Shown here: positions 16,342 to 27,680 of the stretch, in pieces
Numbering within the stretch: position 1 is the first letter of the stretch
Layout: each line of letters starts with the position of its first letter
Assembly (NCBI GenBank): GCA_016938475.1
Contig: JAFGUP010000211.1
Span: 1-34,942 of the forward strand
From: Sphaerochaetaceae bacterium
GTDB lineage: Bacteria; Spirochaetota; Spirochaetia; Sphaerochaetales; Sphaerochaetaceae
Direction of reading: 5' to 3'
DNA: 34,942 nt
Position numbers and translations under genes: made by a program
Notes under the pieces: model-generated
Seen by the model: only the letters and a program-made list of their open reading frames with translations
Database searches by the model: none
Told to the model about the DNA's origin: nothing

Positions 16342-17171
16342 ACACCATCAAGATGAAAAAACTCATCATCGAGATCATCGCCACTCTTCTCGCCCTCGCC
16401 CTGTTCGGCGTCCCCTTCTACTTCGTAGTGGTCAATTCGGGAAAGGACGCGGCTGCTGCTGCACGAATGACTCTTTCATTCCCTGAGACGACTCAGTACC
16501 TGGATAACTTCCGGCAGGTGATAACGGCATCGAACTCTATGCTTATCAGAGCATTCTTCAACAGTTTCATCATCAGCGCAGCAACGATCATCGTCCTGAT
16601 CGTCATTGCATCATCAGCCGGGTTCGTTCTGGGAAGGAGGAAAGGAAAGGCGGTCAACATCATCAGCTTCCTCGTCCTTGCCGGCCTGATGGTTCCCCCT
16701 GCGATCGTACCGACGATCTGGCTGCTAAGAACACTCGGACTCTATAAGAGTCTCACGGGACTGATTCTTGTAGAGGCGGCTATCATGTTCCCGTTCACCC
16801 TCTTGCTTTACCGGGGCTACGTGACCACGATCCCGAGAGAACTCGACGAGGCTTCCCTCATCGACGGGACAGGACCTGTGAAGATGTTCTCTCTCGTCAT
16901 CTTCCCTCTGTTGAAGCCGGTGAGTGTTACCGTTACGATCATCAACGCGATCACGATCTTCAATGACTTCGTACACCCCCTGTACTTCCTCCCCGGTGCG
17001 AAGAACGCCACCGTGCAGCTCACCCTCTACAATTTCATGAGCACCTTCAGCACGAAGTGGAACCTTCTGTACGCCGATGTACTGATCATAAGCATTCCGC
17101 CCCTGATCTTCTTCATACTCTTCAACAGCAAGATAGTGAGCGGAATGGTCGCAGGGGCGGTAAAAGGGTAA
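16338..17171 (+). CDS. CUT1 sugar ABC transporter permease (MalG/UgpE type)
   Basis: A 277-residue partner permease with about six membrane helices. The EAA loop reads ELDEASLIDGTGPVKMFSLV, followed by IFPLLKP. It starts with GTG overlapping the previous stop (16338-16341) and has AAGGAGG upstream, so translation is coupled. No ATPase gene follows; the transporter must use an MsiK/UgpC-type ATPase encoded elsewhere. The gene converges on the AraC gene at 17183 with only 11 bases between and no visible terminator. Confidence 0.92.
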   Translation: MNTIKMKKLIIEIIATLLALALFGVPFYFVVVNSGKDAAAAARMTLSFPETTQYLDNFRQVITASNSMLIRAFFNSFIISAATIIVLIVIASSAGFVLGRRKGKAVNIISFLVLAGLMVPPAIVPTIWLLRTLGLYKSLTGLILVEAAIMFPFTLLLYRGYVTTIPRELDEASLIDGTGPVKMFSLVIFPLLKPVSVTVTIINAITIFNDFVHPLYFLPGAKNATVQLTLYNFMSTFSTKWNLLYADVLIISIPPLIFFILFNSKIVSGMVAGAVKG

Positions 17172-17182
17172 TGATCGGACGA

Positions 17183-18037
17183 CTACAGCATACGACGATA
17201 GGAGCCCGGGCTCATCCCTTCAAGTTTCTTGAAGACCGTCGTGAAATAGCTGAGACTGGTGAACCCGACCTGAAAGGCGATCTCGGTGAACTTCCGATTG
17301 GGGTAGGAAACCATCAGTTCTTTGGCCTTCGCGATGCGTTTCTGGTTCAGGTACTCGGTCGGCCGCTGATGAGTCACCTCCTTGAAAATCTCACAGAAAT
17401 AGGGAGAGGTAACCCCCGCAAGCTGTGATAGTTCATCGATCGTGATCTGGCTCCCGATATGGGTATCGATGTAGGTGAAGACCTTTTCAATCCTGCGGAA
17501 GTTATGGTCATGACTCTCGTTCCTTCGATTTTTGACATATTTGAACAAGTCTATCAGAAGACGGTAGATGATCAGAGAACCTTCAAGCCCTGTCATCTCG
17601 TTGACTGCGGACAGGAGACTGAGTGCTTTTCGAACATCTGCTTCAAGTGGAGTCTGGGAACTCATTGCATAGACTCCGCTCGTCTTCATGGTGAAGTAAT
17701 GGAGCATGCTCTCAATATGATAGCCGTTGAAGGTGATCCAATGGACGTACCAGTCTCCTCCGGCACTGCGGTATGAATGAGCTACGTTGGGATACAGCAG
17801 AATACCGCTGCCGGTGGGAACGGCATAGTCCGTTCCCTCAACGCTGAAGACGCCTTCTCCACTGATGCTCTGAATCCACTGGAAATCGGGATACCCGAAC
17901 GGACGGTCAACAGGGTACTGATAGAAATCACAGCCGGCGCCAACGAGGTGAAACGGCATCTCCTTCTCAAGTTCTCCCTGTGGTGCATACAGGAACACAC
18001 CTTCACGTCTGCCCTCATCATGCTGAGTTTCAATCAT
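17183..18037 (-). CDS. AraC-family transcriptional regulator
   Basis: A 284-residue regulator. The N-terminal half (about 25-150) is a cupin-like sugar-sensing domain (DFQWIQSISGEGVF, GSGILLYPNVAHSY, WYVHWITFNG). The C-terminal half (about 185-284) has two helix-turn-helix motifs: ITIDELSQLAGVTSPYFCEI and FTEIAFQVGFTSLSYFTTVF. GGGAGG lies just before the ATG. It is divergent from the galactoside operon at 18269, so it most likely activates that operon when its sugar is bound, as MsmR/RafR-type regulators do. Confidence 0.9.
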   Translation of the reverse strand: MIETQHDEGRREGVFLYAPQGELEKEMPFHLVGAGCDFYQYPVDRPFGYPDFQWIQSISGEGVFSVEGTDYAVPTGSGILLYPNVAHSYRSAGGDWYVHWITFNGYHIESMLHYFTMKTSGVYAMSSQTPLEADVRKALSLLSAVNEMTGLEGSLIIYRLLIDLFKYVKNRRNESHDHNFRRIEKVFTYIDTHIGSQITIDELSQLAGVTSPYFCEIFKEVTHQRPTEYLNQKRIAKAKELMVSYPNRKFTEIAFQVGFTSLSYFTTVFKKLEGMSPGSYRRML

Positions 18038-18057
18038 AGGACCTCCCTATTCTTAAA

Positions 18058-18085
18058 AGTATAAAACTAATCTGAATATATTGAA
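18058..18085 (-). promoter_or_regulatory. Probable promoter of the AraC gene
   Basis: On the minus strand a TATACT (18063-18058) lies 17 bases downstream of a poor -35-like TTTCAA. Transcription would begin about 14 bases before the ATG at 18037. The -10 match is good and the -35 weak, as often seen for activator-dependent or weakly expressed regulators. Confidence 0.45.
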
Positions 18086-18098
18086 AGGAAATTACACG

Positions 18099-18112
18099 TC
18101 TCTGATCAGAGA
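18099..18112. promoter_or_regulatory. Perfect 14-base palindrome in the divergent regulator/operon region
   Basis: TCTCTGATCAGAGA is fully self-complementary and sits midway between the AraC promoter and the operon promoter at 18210. A binding site for a dimeric regulator is plausible, but AraC proteins usually bind direct repeats, so the binder is uncertain. Confidence 0.4.
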
Positions 18113-18209
18113 AAGTCCCTATCGGATCTTTAAACGGCCTCCCAGAAGCTCTGCGCGCATCAAGTAGACGTTAGATGAAAAAAGTGAAAGTAAGGTGAAC
18201 AAGTTAAAA

Positions 18210-18238
18210 TTGACGGAAAATTCTTCTGATTCAATACT
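18210..18238 (+). promoter_or_regulatory. Probable promoter of the galactoside operon
   Basis: TTGACG (18210-18215) and AATACT (18233-18238) are 17 bases apart. Transcription would start near 18245, about 24 bases before the ATG at 18269, with an A-rich ribosome site AAAAAAGGAGA between. The -10 is imperfect, fitting a promoter that needs activation. Confidence 0.55.
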
Positions 18239-18268
18239 TACATATACACAAAAAAGGAGATTGCTATC

Positions 18269-19507
18269 ATGAAAAAACACAGTATTCTGATGCTGATCAT
18301 TCTGGTTGTCACTCTGTCCGTGGCGTTTGCCCAGGGAACACAGGAGACTTCCAACAGCCTCATCATCAACTCAAATCTCTCGGACCCGGTACCCAAACAG
18401 GATCTTGCCAACGCGGTAGAGATGTTCAAAGCGGAGAACCCCGGCATCGAGGTACAGCTCAACACCTTCGACCATGAAGCCTACAAGACCGCTATCCGTA
18501 ACTTCCTTGCCACCGAAGCTCCCGATGTGGCGCTCTGGTTCGCAGGCAACCGGATGAAGTTCTTTGTCGACCAGGATCTGTTCATGGACGTCAGCGACGT
18601 GTGGGAATCAGAAGGCCTGTACGACTCGATGGCCTCTTCGAAAAAGGCACTGACCGTAGACGGAAAACAGTACGGAGTACCCTACAGCTACTACCAGTGG
18701 GGCGTCTATTACCGCACAGACATCTTCGAGAAGTACGGCCTGAAAGAACCGAAGAACTGGGACGAATTCATGCAGATCAATGACACCCTGGTCAGAAACG
18801 GTGTGACCCCGATCACCATCGGTACCAAGTACCTGTGGACAGCGGCAGGCTGGTTCGACTACCTCAACCTCAGAGTCAACGGCTATGAGTACCATATGGA
18901 TCTTATGGCAGGAAAGGCCAGTTACCTCGATCCGGAACTGGACAAGGTCTTCGACCTGTGGGCAGATCTGGTGAACGGAGGCCACTTCCTCAAGAACCAC
19001 GCAACCTATTCCTGGCAGGAAGCTCAGGCTCCCTTCATCAACGGAGAGGCTGCCATGTACCTGATCGGTAACTTCATCGTACCGGACCTCGAGAACGCGG
19101 GAATCGTCGACAACGTCGGTTTCTTCCAGTTCCCCGTCATAGATGCTTCAGTAGGCCTGTATGAAGATGCTCCCACCGACACCTTCCATATCCCCGCAAA
19201 GGCGAAGAACGTCGAGAATGCGAAGAAATTCCTCGCATTCATCGCCCGACCCGAAGTTCAGACGATGCTGACCAGCGGATCTCTTCCTCCGAACAGCAAC
19301 TCAGCAGCACCGACCGACCGGTTCAAGAAGGAAGGTTTCGACATGCTCAATGCAGCTGACGGTCTTGCACAGTTCTTCGACCGTGACACGACTCCCGAAA
19401 TGGCGAAGGTCGGCATGGAAGGTTTCCAGGAGTTCATGGTGAACCCGGACCGTGTGGATGCAATAAGAGCACGGCTCGAGAAAGAAAGAATAGCTCTGTT
19501 CGAATAG
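18269..19507 (+). CDS. CUT1 sugar-binding protein of the galactoside operon
   Basis: A 412-residue SBP 1 family protein. The signal peptide ends SVAFAQGTQET and has no lipobox cysteine. The mature part shows LANAVEMFKAENPGIEVQLN, APDVALWFAGNRM and the mid-protein YGVPYSYYQWGVYYRTDIF, typical of MsmE/raffinose-type binding proteins. AGGAG precedes the ATG. It opens an operon ending in GH2 and GH4 galactosidase genes, so its ligand is probably a galactose-containing oligosaccharide such as raffinose-family sugars or a lactose-like disaccharide. Confidence 0.92.
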   Translation: MKKHSILMLIILVVTLSVAFAQGTQETSNSLIINSNLSDPVPKQDLANAVEMFKAENPGIEVQLNTFDHEAYKTAIRNFLATEAPDVALWFAGNRMKFFVDQDLFMDVSDVWESEGLYDSMASSKKALTVDGKQYGVPYSYYQWGVYYRTDIFEKYGLKEPKNWDEFMQINDTLVRNGVTPITIGTKYLWTAAGWFDYLNLRVNGYEYHMDLMAGKASYLDPELDKVFDLWADLVNGGHFLKNHATYSWQEAQAPFINGEAAMYLIGNFIVPDLENAGIVDNVGFFQFPVIDASVGLYEDAPTDTFHIPAKAKNVENAKKFLAFIARPEVQTMLTSGSLPPNSNSAAPTDRFKKEGFDMLNAADGLAQFFDRDTTPEMAKVGMEGFQEFMVNPDRVDAIRARLEKERIALFE

Positions 19508-19538
19508 TTTCCGGCACCCTGTACTATCACTGACACGA

Positions 19539-19562
19539 TACCCGGGGGAACACCCCCGGGTA
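19539..19562 (+). promoter_or_regulatory. GC-rich intercistronic hairpin after the galactoside binding-protein gene
   Basis: TACCCGGGGG and its exact complement form a 10-base stem with loop AACA, 31 bases after the stop at 19507. No T run follows. It sits in a 109-base gap before the permease gene and probably stabilises the binding-protein message or causes partial termination. Confidence 0.7.
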
Positions 19563-19616
19563 CTCTCTGCCCACAGGATGTACAGTGGTCAGAACAACCC
19601 CAGCAAGGAGTGAAAC

Positions 19617-20504
19617 ATGGATGTGAATTCACAATACAGACTCTACAAGATGCAGTACCGCCTGGCCCCGCTCTATTTTTTACTCCCGGCCCTTATCCTG
19701 TTCTCCATCTTCGTCATATTTCCGATCGGTCAGAGCATCTGGCTCAGTTTCCATAGCTGGGACGGGTTCGGAAGCGCCACCTGGGTCGGCTTGAAGAACT
19801 ATATCAATCTATCACAGGACGAACGATTCCTCGCCTCCCTGAAGAACAATGGACTGTGGCTTGTCCTCATGATGCTTGCTCCCGTCTTCGGTCTTGCACT
19901 ATCGCTCTTTCTCAATCAGGAGATCCGAGGCATGAGAACAATCAAGAGTCTGTTCTTCTTTCCCTTCGTTATCAACCTGGTCGTTATCGGTCTGGTGTTC
20001 AGCTGGTTCTACAATCCTGACCTCGGCCTTCTTGCTCTGCTGTTCAGAATGGTGGGACTCGAACCGATCCCGATCCTTGCCGATGAGAATCTGGCAACAT
20101 ATGGTATCATCATTGCGGCACTCTGGCCTCAGACAGCCTACTGCCTGATTCTCTACCTCACCGGCCTGACCGGCATAAGCAGTCAGCTCGTGGAGGCAGG
20201 GAAGATAGACGGGGCAGGGGGCCTCTCCATGTTCCGTCACATCATCCTTCCCCAGCTGAGGCCCGCAACGATAGTCGCTGTCACCGTCACCGTGATCGGT
20301 TCTCTCAGAAGCTTCGACCTGATCGCCATCATGACAGCCGGCGGACCGTGGGGAAGCAGTTACGTACTTGCCTACCATATGTATGACGAAGCGATATTCA
20401 ACTTCAAGATGGGCTACGGAGCGGCGATTTCGGTCATCCTCTTCCTCGTGATGGTCGTCTTTATCGCCTTCTTCCTCAAGAATATTCTGAAATCGGAGAA
20501 ATAG
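19617..20504 (+). CDS. CUT1 sugar ABC transporter permease (MalF/MsmF type)
   Basis: A 295-residue membrane protein with six predicted helices beginning at about residue 18 (LYFLLPALILFSIFVIFPIG). The EAA loop is LVEAGKIDGAGGLSMFRHII, then LPQLRPA. AAGGAG precedes the ATG at 19617. It forms a heterodimeric channel with the next gene product, taking sugar from the binding protein encoded at 18269-19507. Confidence 0.92.
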   Translation: MDVNSQYRLYKMQYRLAPLYFLLPALILFSIFVIFPIGQSIWLSFHSWDGFGSATWVGLKNYINLSQDERFLASLKNNGLWLVLMMLAPVFGLALSLFLNQEIRGMRTIKSLFFFPFVINLVVIGLVFSWFYNPDLGLLALLFRMVGLEPIPILADENLATYGIIIAALWPQTAYCLILYLTGLTGISSQLVEAGKIDGAGGLSMFRHIILPQLRPATIVAVTVTVIGSLRSFDLIAIMTAGGPWGSSYVLAYHMYDEAIFNFKMGYGAAISVILFLVMVVFIAFFLKNILKSEK

Positions 20505-20506
20505 CC

Positions 20507-21364
20507 ATGTTCCCAACCCCCTTAAGCAAACGCTCCCCCTACCTAAAACCTCTGTACCTGATAACAGTACTCGCTGTTCTGATTATGTTCCTCCTACCCC
20601 TCGCGGCCATCCTGCTCACCTCGATCAGGCCCGGTTCCGACATCACAGCGGGTAACTACTGGGGGATACCGAGCAGGTTCGCCCTAGCGGAGAACTACGG
20701 GGAGGTGTTCAATCCCGCCCGCTCTCCGATGCTTCGCTACTTCATCAACTCGACCCTGATCACCCTTCCTGCAGTGTTCTTCAGTATCCTGATCAGCTCC
20801 ATGGCAGGGTTTGCTCTGGCAGTCTACCGTTTCAAAGGTCGCATAGCTCTCTATGCGATGTTCATAGCAGGGAACTTCATCCCCTACCAGATCCTGATGA
20901 TCCCGGTGAGGACGATGTTCGTCCGCTTCGGACTGTTTGACACGATCTTCGGTCTCGCCCTCTTCCATACCGCCTTCCAGACAGGGTTCGCGACCTTCTT
21001 CCTCCGCAACTTCATCGTGGAGCTGCCCATCTCACTGGTCGAATCAGCACGGGTGGAAGGGGCAAGCGAGATCAGGATCTTCCGTTCCGTGATCCTTCCC
21101 CTCCTCCGCCCCGCCCTTGCGAGTCTGGGAGTCCTTCTGTTCACCTTCGTGTGGAACGATTTCTTCTGGGCCCTCACCCTTGTCCAGAGTGACAAGGCAC
21201 GTCCTATCACCTTCGGTCTCAGTGCTCTCAAGGGACAGTGGCTGATCAGCTGGAACCTGATTGCGGCCGGTTCAGTGGTTGCAGCCCTCCCCTCGGTCCT
21301 TGTATTCTTCATCCTGCAGAAACAGTTTATTGCCGGCCTCACTCTCGGCGGCGTCAAGGAGTAG
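20507..21364 (+). CDS. CUT1 sugar ABC transporter permease (MalG/MsmG type)
   Basis: A 285-residue partner permease with six predicted helices. The EAA loop is LVESARVEGASEIRIFRSVI, then LPLLRPA, and the protein ends with the common LTLGGVKE. It starts 2 bases after the preceding stop with GGAG upstream. No ATP-binding gene is present in the operon, so a shared ATPase from elsewhere is needed. Confidence 0.92.
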   Translation: MFPTPLSKRSPYLKPLYLITVLAVLIMFLLPLAAILLTSIRPGSDITAGNYWGIPSRFALAENYGEVFNPARSPMLRYFINSTLITLPAVFFSILISSMAGFALAVYRFKGRIALYAMFIAGNFIPYQILMIPVRTMFVRFGLFDTIFGLALFHTAFQTGFATFFLRNFIVELPISLVESARVEGASEIRIFRSVILPLLRPALASLGVLLFTFVWNDFFWALTLVQSDKARPITFGLSALKGQWLISWNLIAAGSVVAALPSVLVFFILQKQFIAGLTLGGVKE

Positions 21365-24490
<3,126 letters not shown>

Positions 24491-24504
24491 AAGAGGAACA
24501 AGAC

Positions 24505-25914
24505 ATGAACAGAATCGTCATCATAGGAGCCGGCTCTCTGGTTTTTTCAAGCCGGCTGACAGCGGATATTCTCACCTACCCTGCCCTGCAGGAAACCCAT
24601 TTCGCCCTTGTGGACATAGACGAGGAACGACTTGCCTATGCACAGAGGATATGCCGCCGCATATTCACCGAAGGGGGATATGAGAAGGCGACAGTGTCAA
24701 GTCACATCGATAGGACAGAAGCTCTCAAAGGGGCTGATGCAGTGATCATCAGCATCCTTGTCGGAGGCTATGAAGCCATCGAAAGTGAAATCAACATCCC
24801 GGCCGCCTACGGAATAGACCAGTGTATCGGCGATACCCTCACTCCCGGTGGAATCATGCGATGTCTGAGAACACTGCCTGTCCTTCTTGAGATCATGGAG
24901 GACATCAGAAAGATCTCTCCGAGGGCTATCGTACTGAATTACACAAACCCCATGGGAATGCTGACCAAGGGTCTGAACGAAGCCTACCCTGAGATCACCC
25001 AGGTAGGTCTGTGCCACTCGGTGCAGGGAACAAGTGAGGAGTGGGCAAAACGGCTCGAGCTCGATATCAAGGATGTCAGCTACCTGTGTGCAGGCATCAA
25101 CCATCAGGCTTGGTTCCTCTCGTTCTCTCACTACAGGGAGGACCTCCTCCCCCGCATCCGCGAGCTGGCGGAACGCCCTGAGATCTGGCACGGGGACTCG
25201 GCCAGGATGGAGTATGTGAAGCACTTCGGATATCCGGTGACCGAATCAAGCGGGCATGTGAGTGAGTACAGCGCCTGGTTCCGCAAGAACAGCGATACGG
25301 TAAAACGCTACTGCAATGACACCTACAGCGAGTGGAACGGAAGAAGCGGTTTCATCAAGGACCTGTACCGGCGTGAGGACTGGAAGGAGACGATGGAGAA
25401 GATGGCCTCCTGGGAGGAACCGGTCGATCTGAACAGAAGCAATGAGTACGGTGCACAGATCATTCATGCATACCTTACCGGCACAGATACACTCGTGTAT
25501 GCGAACGTTCCCAACAGAGGGTATATTTCAAATCTTCCCGACGGTGATATCGTGGAGGTTCCCTGCCATGTGGACAGCAATGGAGTCTTTCCCCTTCACG
25601 TAGGTCCTCTCCCGCCCCATCTCGCCGCGATCAACAGGATGCAGCTGAGCGTGCAGGAACTTGCTGTAAAGGCAGTGCAGACCTCCGATGCCGAGCTCGT
25701 GTTCCAGGCGATGGCCCTCGACCCGCTCACCGCGATGAGCTGCACCCTCGATGAGATCAGACAGATGACCGGCGAGCTCATGAAGGCGCATGAAGCGTGG
25801 ATCCCCGGCATGGGAGGCTCACTTCCGCAGGAAAAGCCCCTTTTGCACACTACCGAGGCTGTCGGAGAAGTGGAACGCCACACCGACCCTTCGGTGATGA
25901 ACATGAAAGAGTAG
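24505..25914 (+). CDS. melA: Alpha-galactosidase/alpha-glucosidase, glycoside hydrolase family 4 (MelA type)
   Basis: A 469-residue GH4 enzyme, which cleaves by an unusual NAD-dependent oxidation-elimination route with a Mn(II) ion. The N-terminal NAD fold is IVIIGAGSLVFSSRLTADIL. NYTNPMGML and the metal ligands Cys170 (GLCHSVQGT) and His200 (CAGINHQAWF) are intact. GLCHSVQGT is typical of MelA-like alpha-galactosidases rather than phospho-glucosidases, whose substrates come from PTS transport. AGAGGA precedes the ATG, 14 bases after the lacZ stop. It would remove alpha-galactosyl units from imported oligosaccharides such as melibiose or raffinose in the cytoplasm. Confidence 0.92.
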   Translation: MNRIVIIGAGSLVFSSRLTADILTYPALQETHFALVDIDEERLAYAQRICRRIFTEGGYEKATVSSHIDRTEALKGADAVIISILVGGYEAIESEINIPAAYGIDQCIGDTLTPGGIMRCLRTLPVLLEIMEDIRKISPRAIVLNYTNPMGMLTKGLNEAYPEITQVGLCHSVQGTSEEWAKRLELDIKDVSYLCAGINHQAWFLSFSHYREDLLPRIRELAERPEIWHGDSARMEYVKHFGYPVTESSGHVSEYSAWFRKNSDTVKRYCNDTYSEWNGRSGFIKDLYRREDWKETMEKMASWEEPVDLNRSNEYGAQIIHAYLTGTDTLVYANVPNRGYISNLPDGDIVEVPCHVDSNGVFPLHVGPLPPHLAAINRMQLSVQELAVKAVQTSDAELVFQAMALDPLTAMSCTLDEIRQMTGELMKAHEAWIPGMGGSLPQEKPLLHTTEAVGEVERHTDPSVMNMKE

Positions 25915-25978
25915 CCGTGAAAAAAGGGTAACGGGTAGGGAATGTACATTCAGCGCAAAACCATTGATTGAAAGCATC

Positions 25979-26010
25979 TGATGCCCCGTTTGTGGAAACC
26001 GGGCATCAGG
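25979..26010 (+). terminator. Strong hairpin after the galactoside operon
   Basis: CTGATGCCC and GGGCATCAG form a 9-base outer stem, and GTTT/AAAC an inner 4-base stem, separated by a C/C mismatch, with loop GTGG. It starts 64 bases after the melA stop. There is no T run after it on either strand, so it may be a message-end protector or a factor-assisted terminator rather than a classical one. Confidence 0.5.
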
Positions 26011-26110
26011 AAGAAGATCCACATGCACACCATCCTCTTTCCCGGCGGATACTGCAGTTCTTCTTTCCCTGATTCACTCGCCCCTCTATCCTCTTTCCGT
26101 GCTGTACCGG

Positions 26111-26624
26111 CTATCCCCCCTCTGTGCCGGTCTTCAGACAAAGAGGAGCAGAACCTCTCAGATGAGCATGAAACACATAATATCCGAATCTCCCTGAAAT
26201 CCCATCTGCTCTGGTATAAGCAATTTCCCCACCAGGTATGATGGTTAAAGCTTCGGGCTCACTCAAGGCTCTCCCTTTTGGAAGTTGAGTCGCTTTCCTG
26301 ATCAAATGTGCCACTTCCAATAGATGAGCGGCACCCTCCGCTATGGAATAATTTCCCAACGTGAACTCAATCAACACATACCTACCATCATCCAAGTGAA
26401 GGACTGCATCTACCTCAAGATTTGACCTGTCGGTATCATACGAAATTCTCATTTCCCGAAGAGCTCGCATATGCTGTTACATCCCGTATACATAGATTTT
26501 CAAATATACATTCGTAGGTATGAAAATCCTTCAGTAGGAAGTCAGGACTTAAACCAAGAAAAGAAGTCATGATGGAGGGGTCGATAAACATTCTCTGTTG
26601 ATGGAGTGATTCGTTCACACACAA
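26111..26624 (-). pseudogene. Frameshifted C-terminal remnant of a DUF4143 ATPase
   Basis: Two adjoining minus-strand frames encode parts of one DUF4143 protein. The first (26624 to about 26470) reads FIDPSIMTSFLGLSPDFLLK and FENLCIRDVTAYA; the second (about 26470-26111) continues LREMRISYDTDRSNLEVDAV, then the nuclease-like YVLIEFTLGN and EALTIIPGGEIAYTRADG. The switch falls near 26462-26470 and needs a one-base change. The N-terminal ATPase half is missing: the remnant begins directly at the stop of the DeoR gene (26615). It is therefore a truncated and frameshifted pseudogene of the same broad family as the partial gene at 2-415, though of a different subgroup. Confidence 0.8.
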
Positions 26625-27388
26625 TACAATTTCAGTTTCTCCAGCGTCTCTATCCGGTCCCTCTCATCCTGTTTGAGTCCGGTGTCGGTGATGATGATAT
26701 CAAAGTCTCCGATATCGGCATAATGGCCTGTCCTCACTACACCGAACTTCGAGGAGTCGGAGACGAGGATACGGGTACTGGAGGACAGAAGTGCGGCCTG
26801 TTTGGTCGACCGTTCGAAGAAGTTTGAACAGGTGACACCGAGTTCAATGTTCACCCCGCTGGCGGTGATGAAGGTTTTGTTGGCCCTGTTCTGCTTCAGT
26901 AGCTGAAGCCCTTCGTTGCTCTCGAGCACCATGGAGCTCTGATGATAATACCCCCCGCTCACAATGAGGGAACAGTTCTTCTTCCTTGATACGACGGTGG
27001 CGATGTTCAGGGCATAGCAGATCACTGTCAAGGGCATATCTTCGGGTAAAAGCGTAGCGATCATCTCTCCGGTCGACCCTGCATCTATGATGATGATGTC
27101 ATTCGGTTCTATCAGAGAGACAGCCTTGCCTGCTATCCTGAGTTTCTCGGAGTGCATGGCCTGCTTCGCTTCGGTAATACTGTACCTGTCGGTGCGCTCG
27201 GATTCCTCATTACGGTAGATGACCCCGCCCCTGATGACCCTCAGAGGATCAGACTCTCCCAGAGTCGCCAGATCCCGCCTCACCGTCATATGAGATACAC
27301 CGAGCATGTCGGCGACCTCCTGAATGGTGGAAGATCTGTGCAGACGTACATAGTCCTGTATCTGTTTTACCCGCTCATCTCGTGTCAT
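26615..27388 (-). CDS. DeoR-family transcriptional regulator, divergent from the rhamnose-like operon
   Basis: A 257-residue protein. The N-terminal DeoR helix-turn-helix occupies about residues 3-56 (STIQEVADMLGVSHMTVRRD). The C-terminal sensor domain has IIIIDAGSTGEM (the phosphosugar loop), LIVSGGYYHQSSM, NKTFITASGVNIELGVTCSN and ILVSDSSKFG. The ATG at 27388 begins the domain cleanly (MTRDERVKQIQDY) with a weak GAGGG upstream; a longer frame from a TTG at 27418 is less likely. It most likely represses the operon at 27681, whose promoter carries three evenly spaced TTAACA-type boxes, and is released by a phosphorylated deoxysugar. In Rhizobium the rha locus also has a DeoR regulator. Confidence 0.9.
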   Translation of the reverse strand: MTRDERVKQIQDYVRLHRSSTIQEVADMLGVSHMTVRRDLATLGESDPLRVIRGGVIYRNEESERTDRYSITEAKQAMHSEKLRIAGKAVSLIEPNDIIIIDAGSTGEMIATLLPEDMPLTVICYALNIATVVSRKKNCSLIVSGGYYHQSSMVLESNEGLQLLKQNRANKTFITASGVNIELGVTCSNFFERSTKQAALLSSSTRILVSDSSKFGVVRTGHYADIGDFDIIITDTGLKQDERDRIETLEKLKLYCV

Positions 27389-27594
27389 ACACCCTCTCTC
27401 GAGCAGATGGCCCCTCAACGTACCCGGTACTGCAGGACCACTGTTCTTATGCTCCTCATCATATCAGCAATCTGTTATATTTGCGATACCGTATACCATT
27501 ATTTTTCACAAAATCACACATTTTTTCTCACACAATATGCACAATTACAAGTATTTATTTCTATAATATGTAAATATAAAAACTAAATTCGTGG

Positions 27595-27649
27595 TTGACA
27601 GATGTTAAATCAGGATATATTCTTAACACATCTATGATAAATTTAACAT
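27595..27649 (+). promoter_or_regulatory. Promoter and operator boxes of the rhamnose-like operon
   Basis: TTGACA (27595-27600) and TATTCT (27618-27623) are 17 bases apart. TGTTAA at 27603 and its inverse TTAACA at 27623 and 27643 are spaced by 20 bases each. ATGTTAAAT (27602-27610) and ATTTAACAT (27641-27649) are exact inverted repeats around the start point. The boxes cover the spacer, the -10 and the early leader, which fits repression by the divergent DeoR protein. Confidence 0.7.
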
Positions 27650-27680
27650 TTCATACAGTCTAGACTCAAAGGGGATATAC

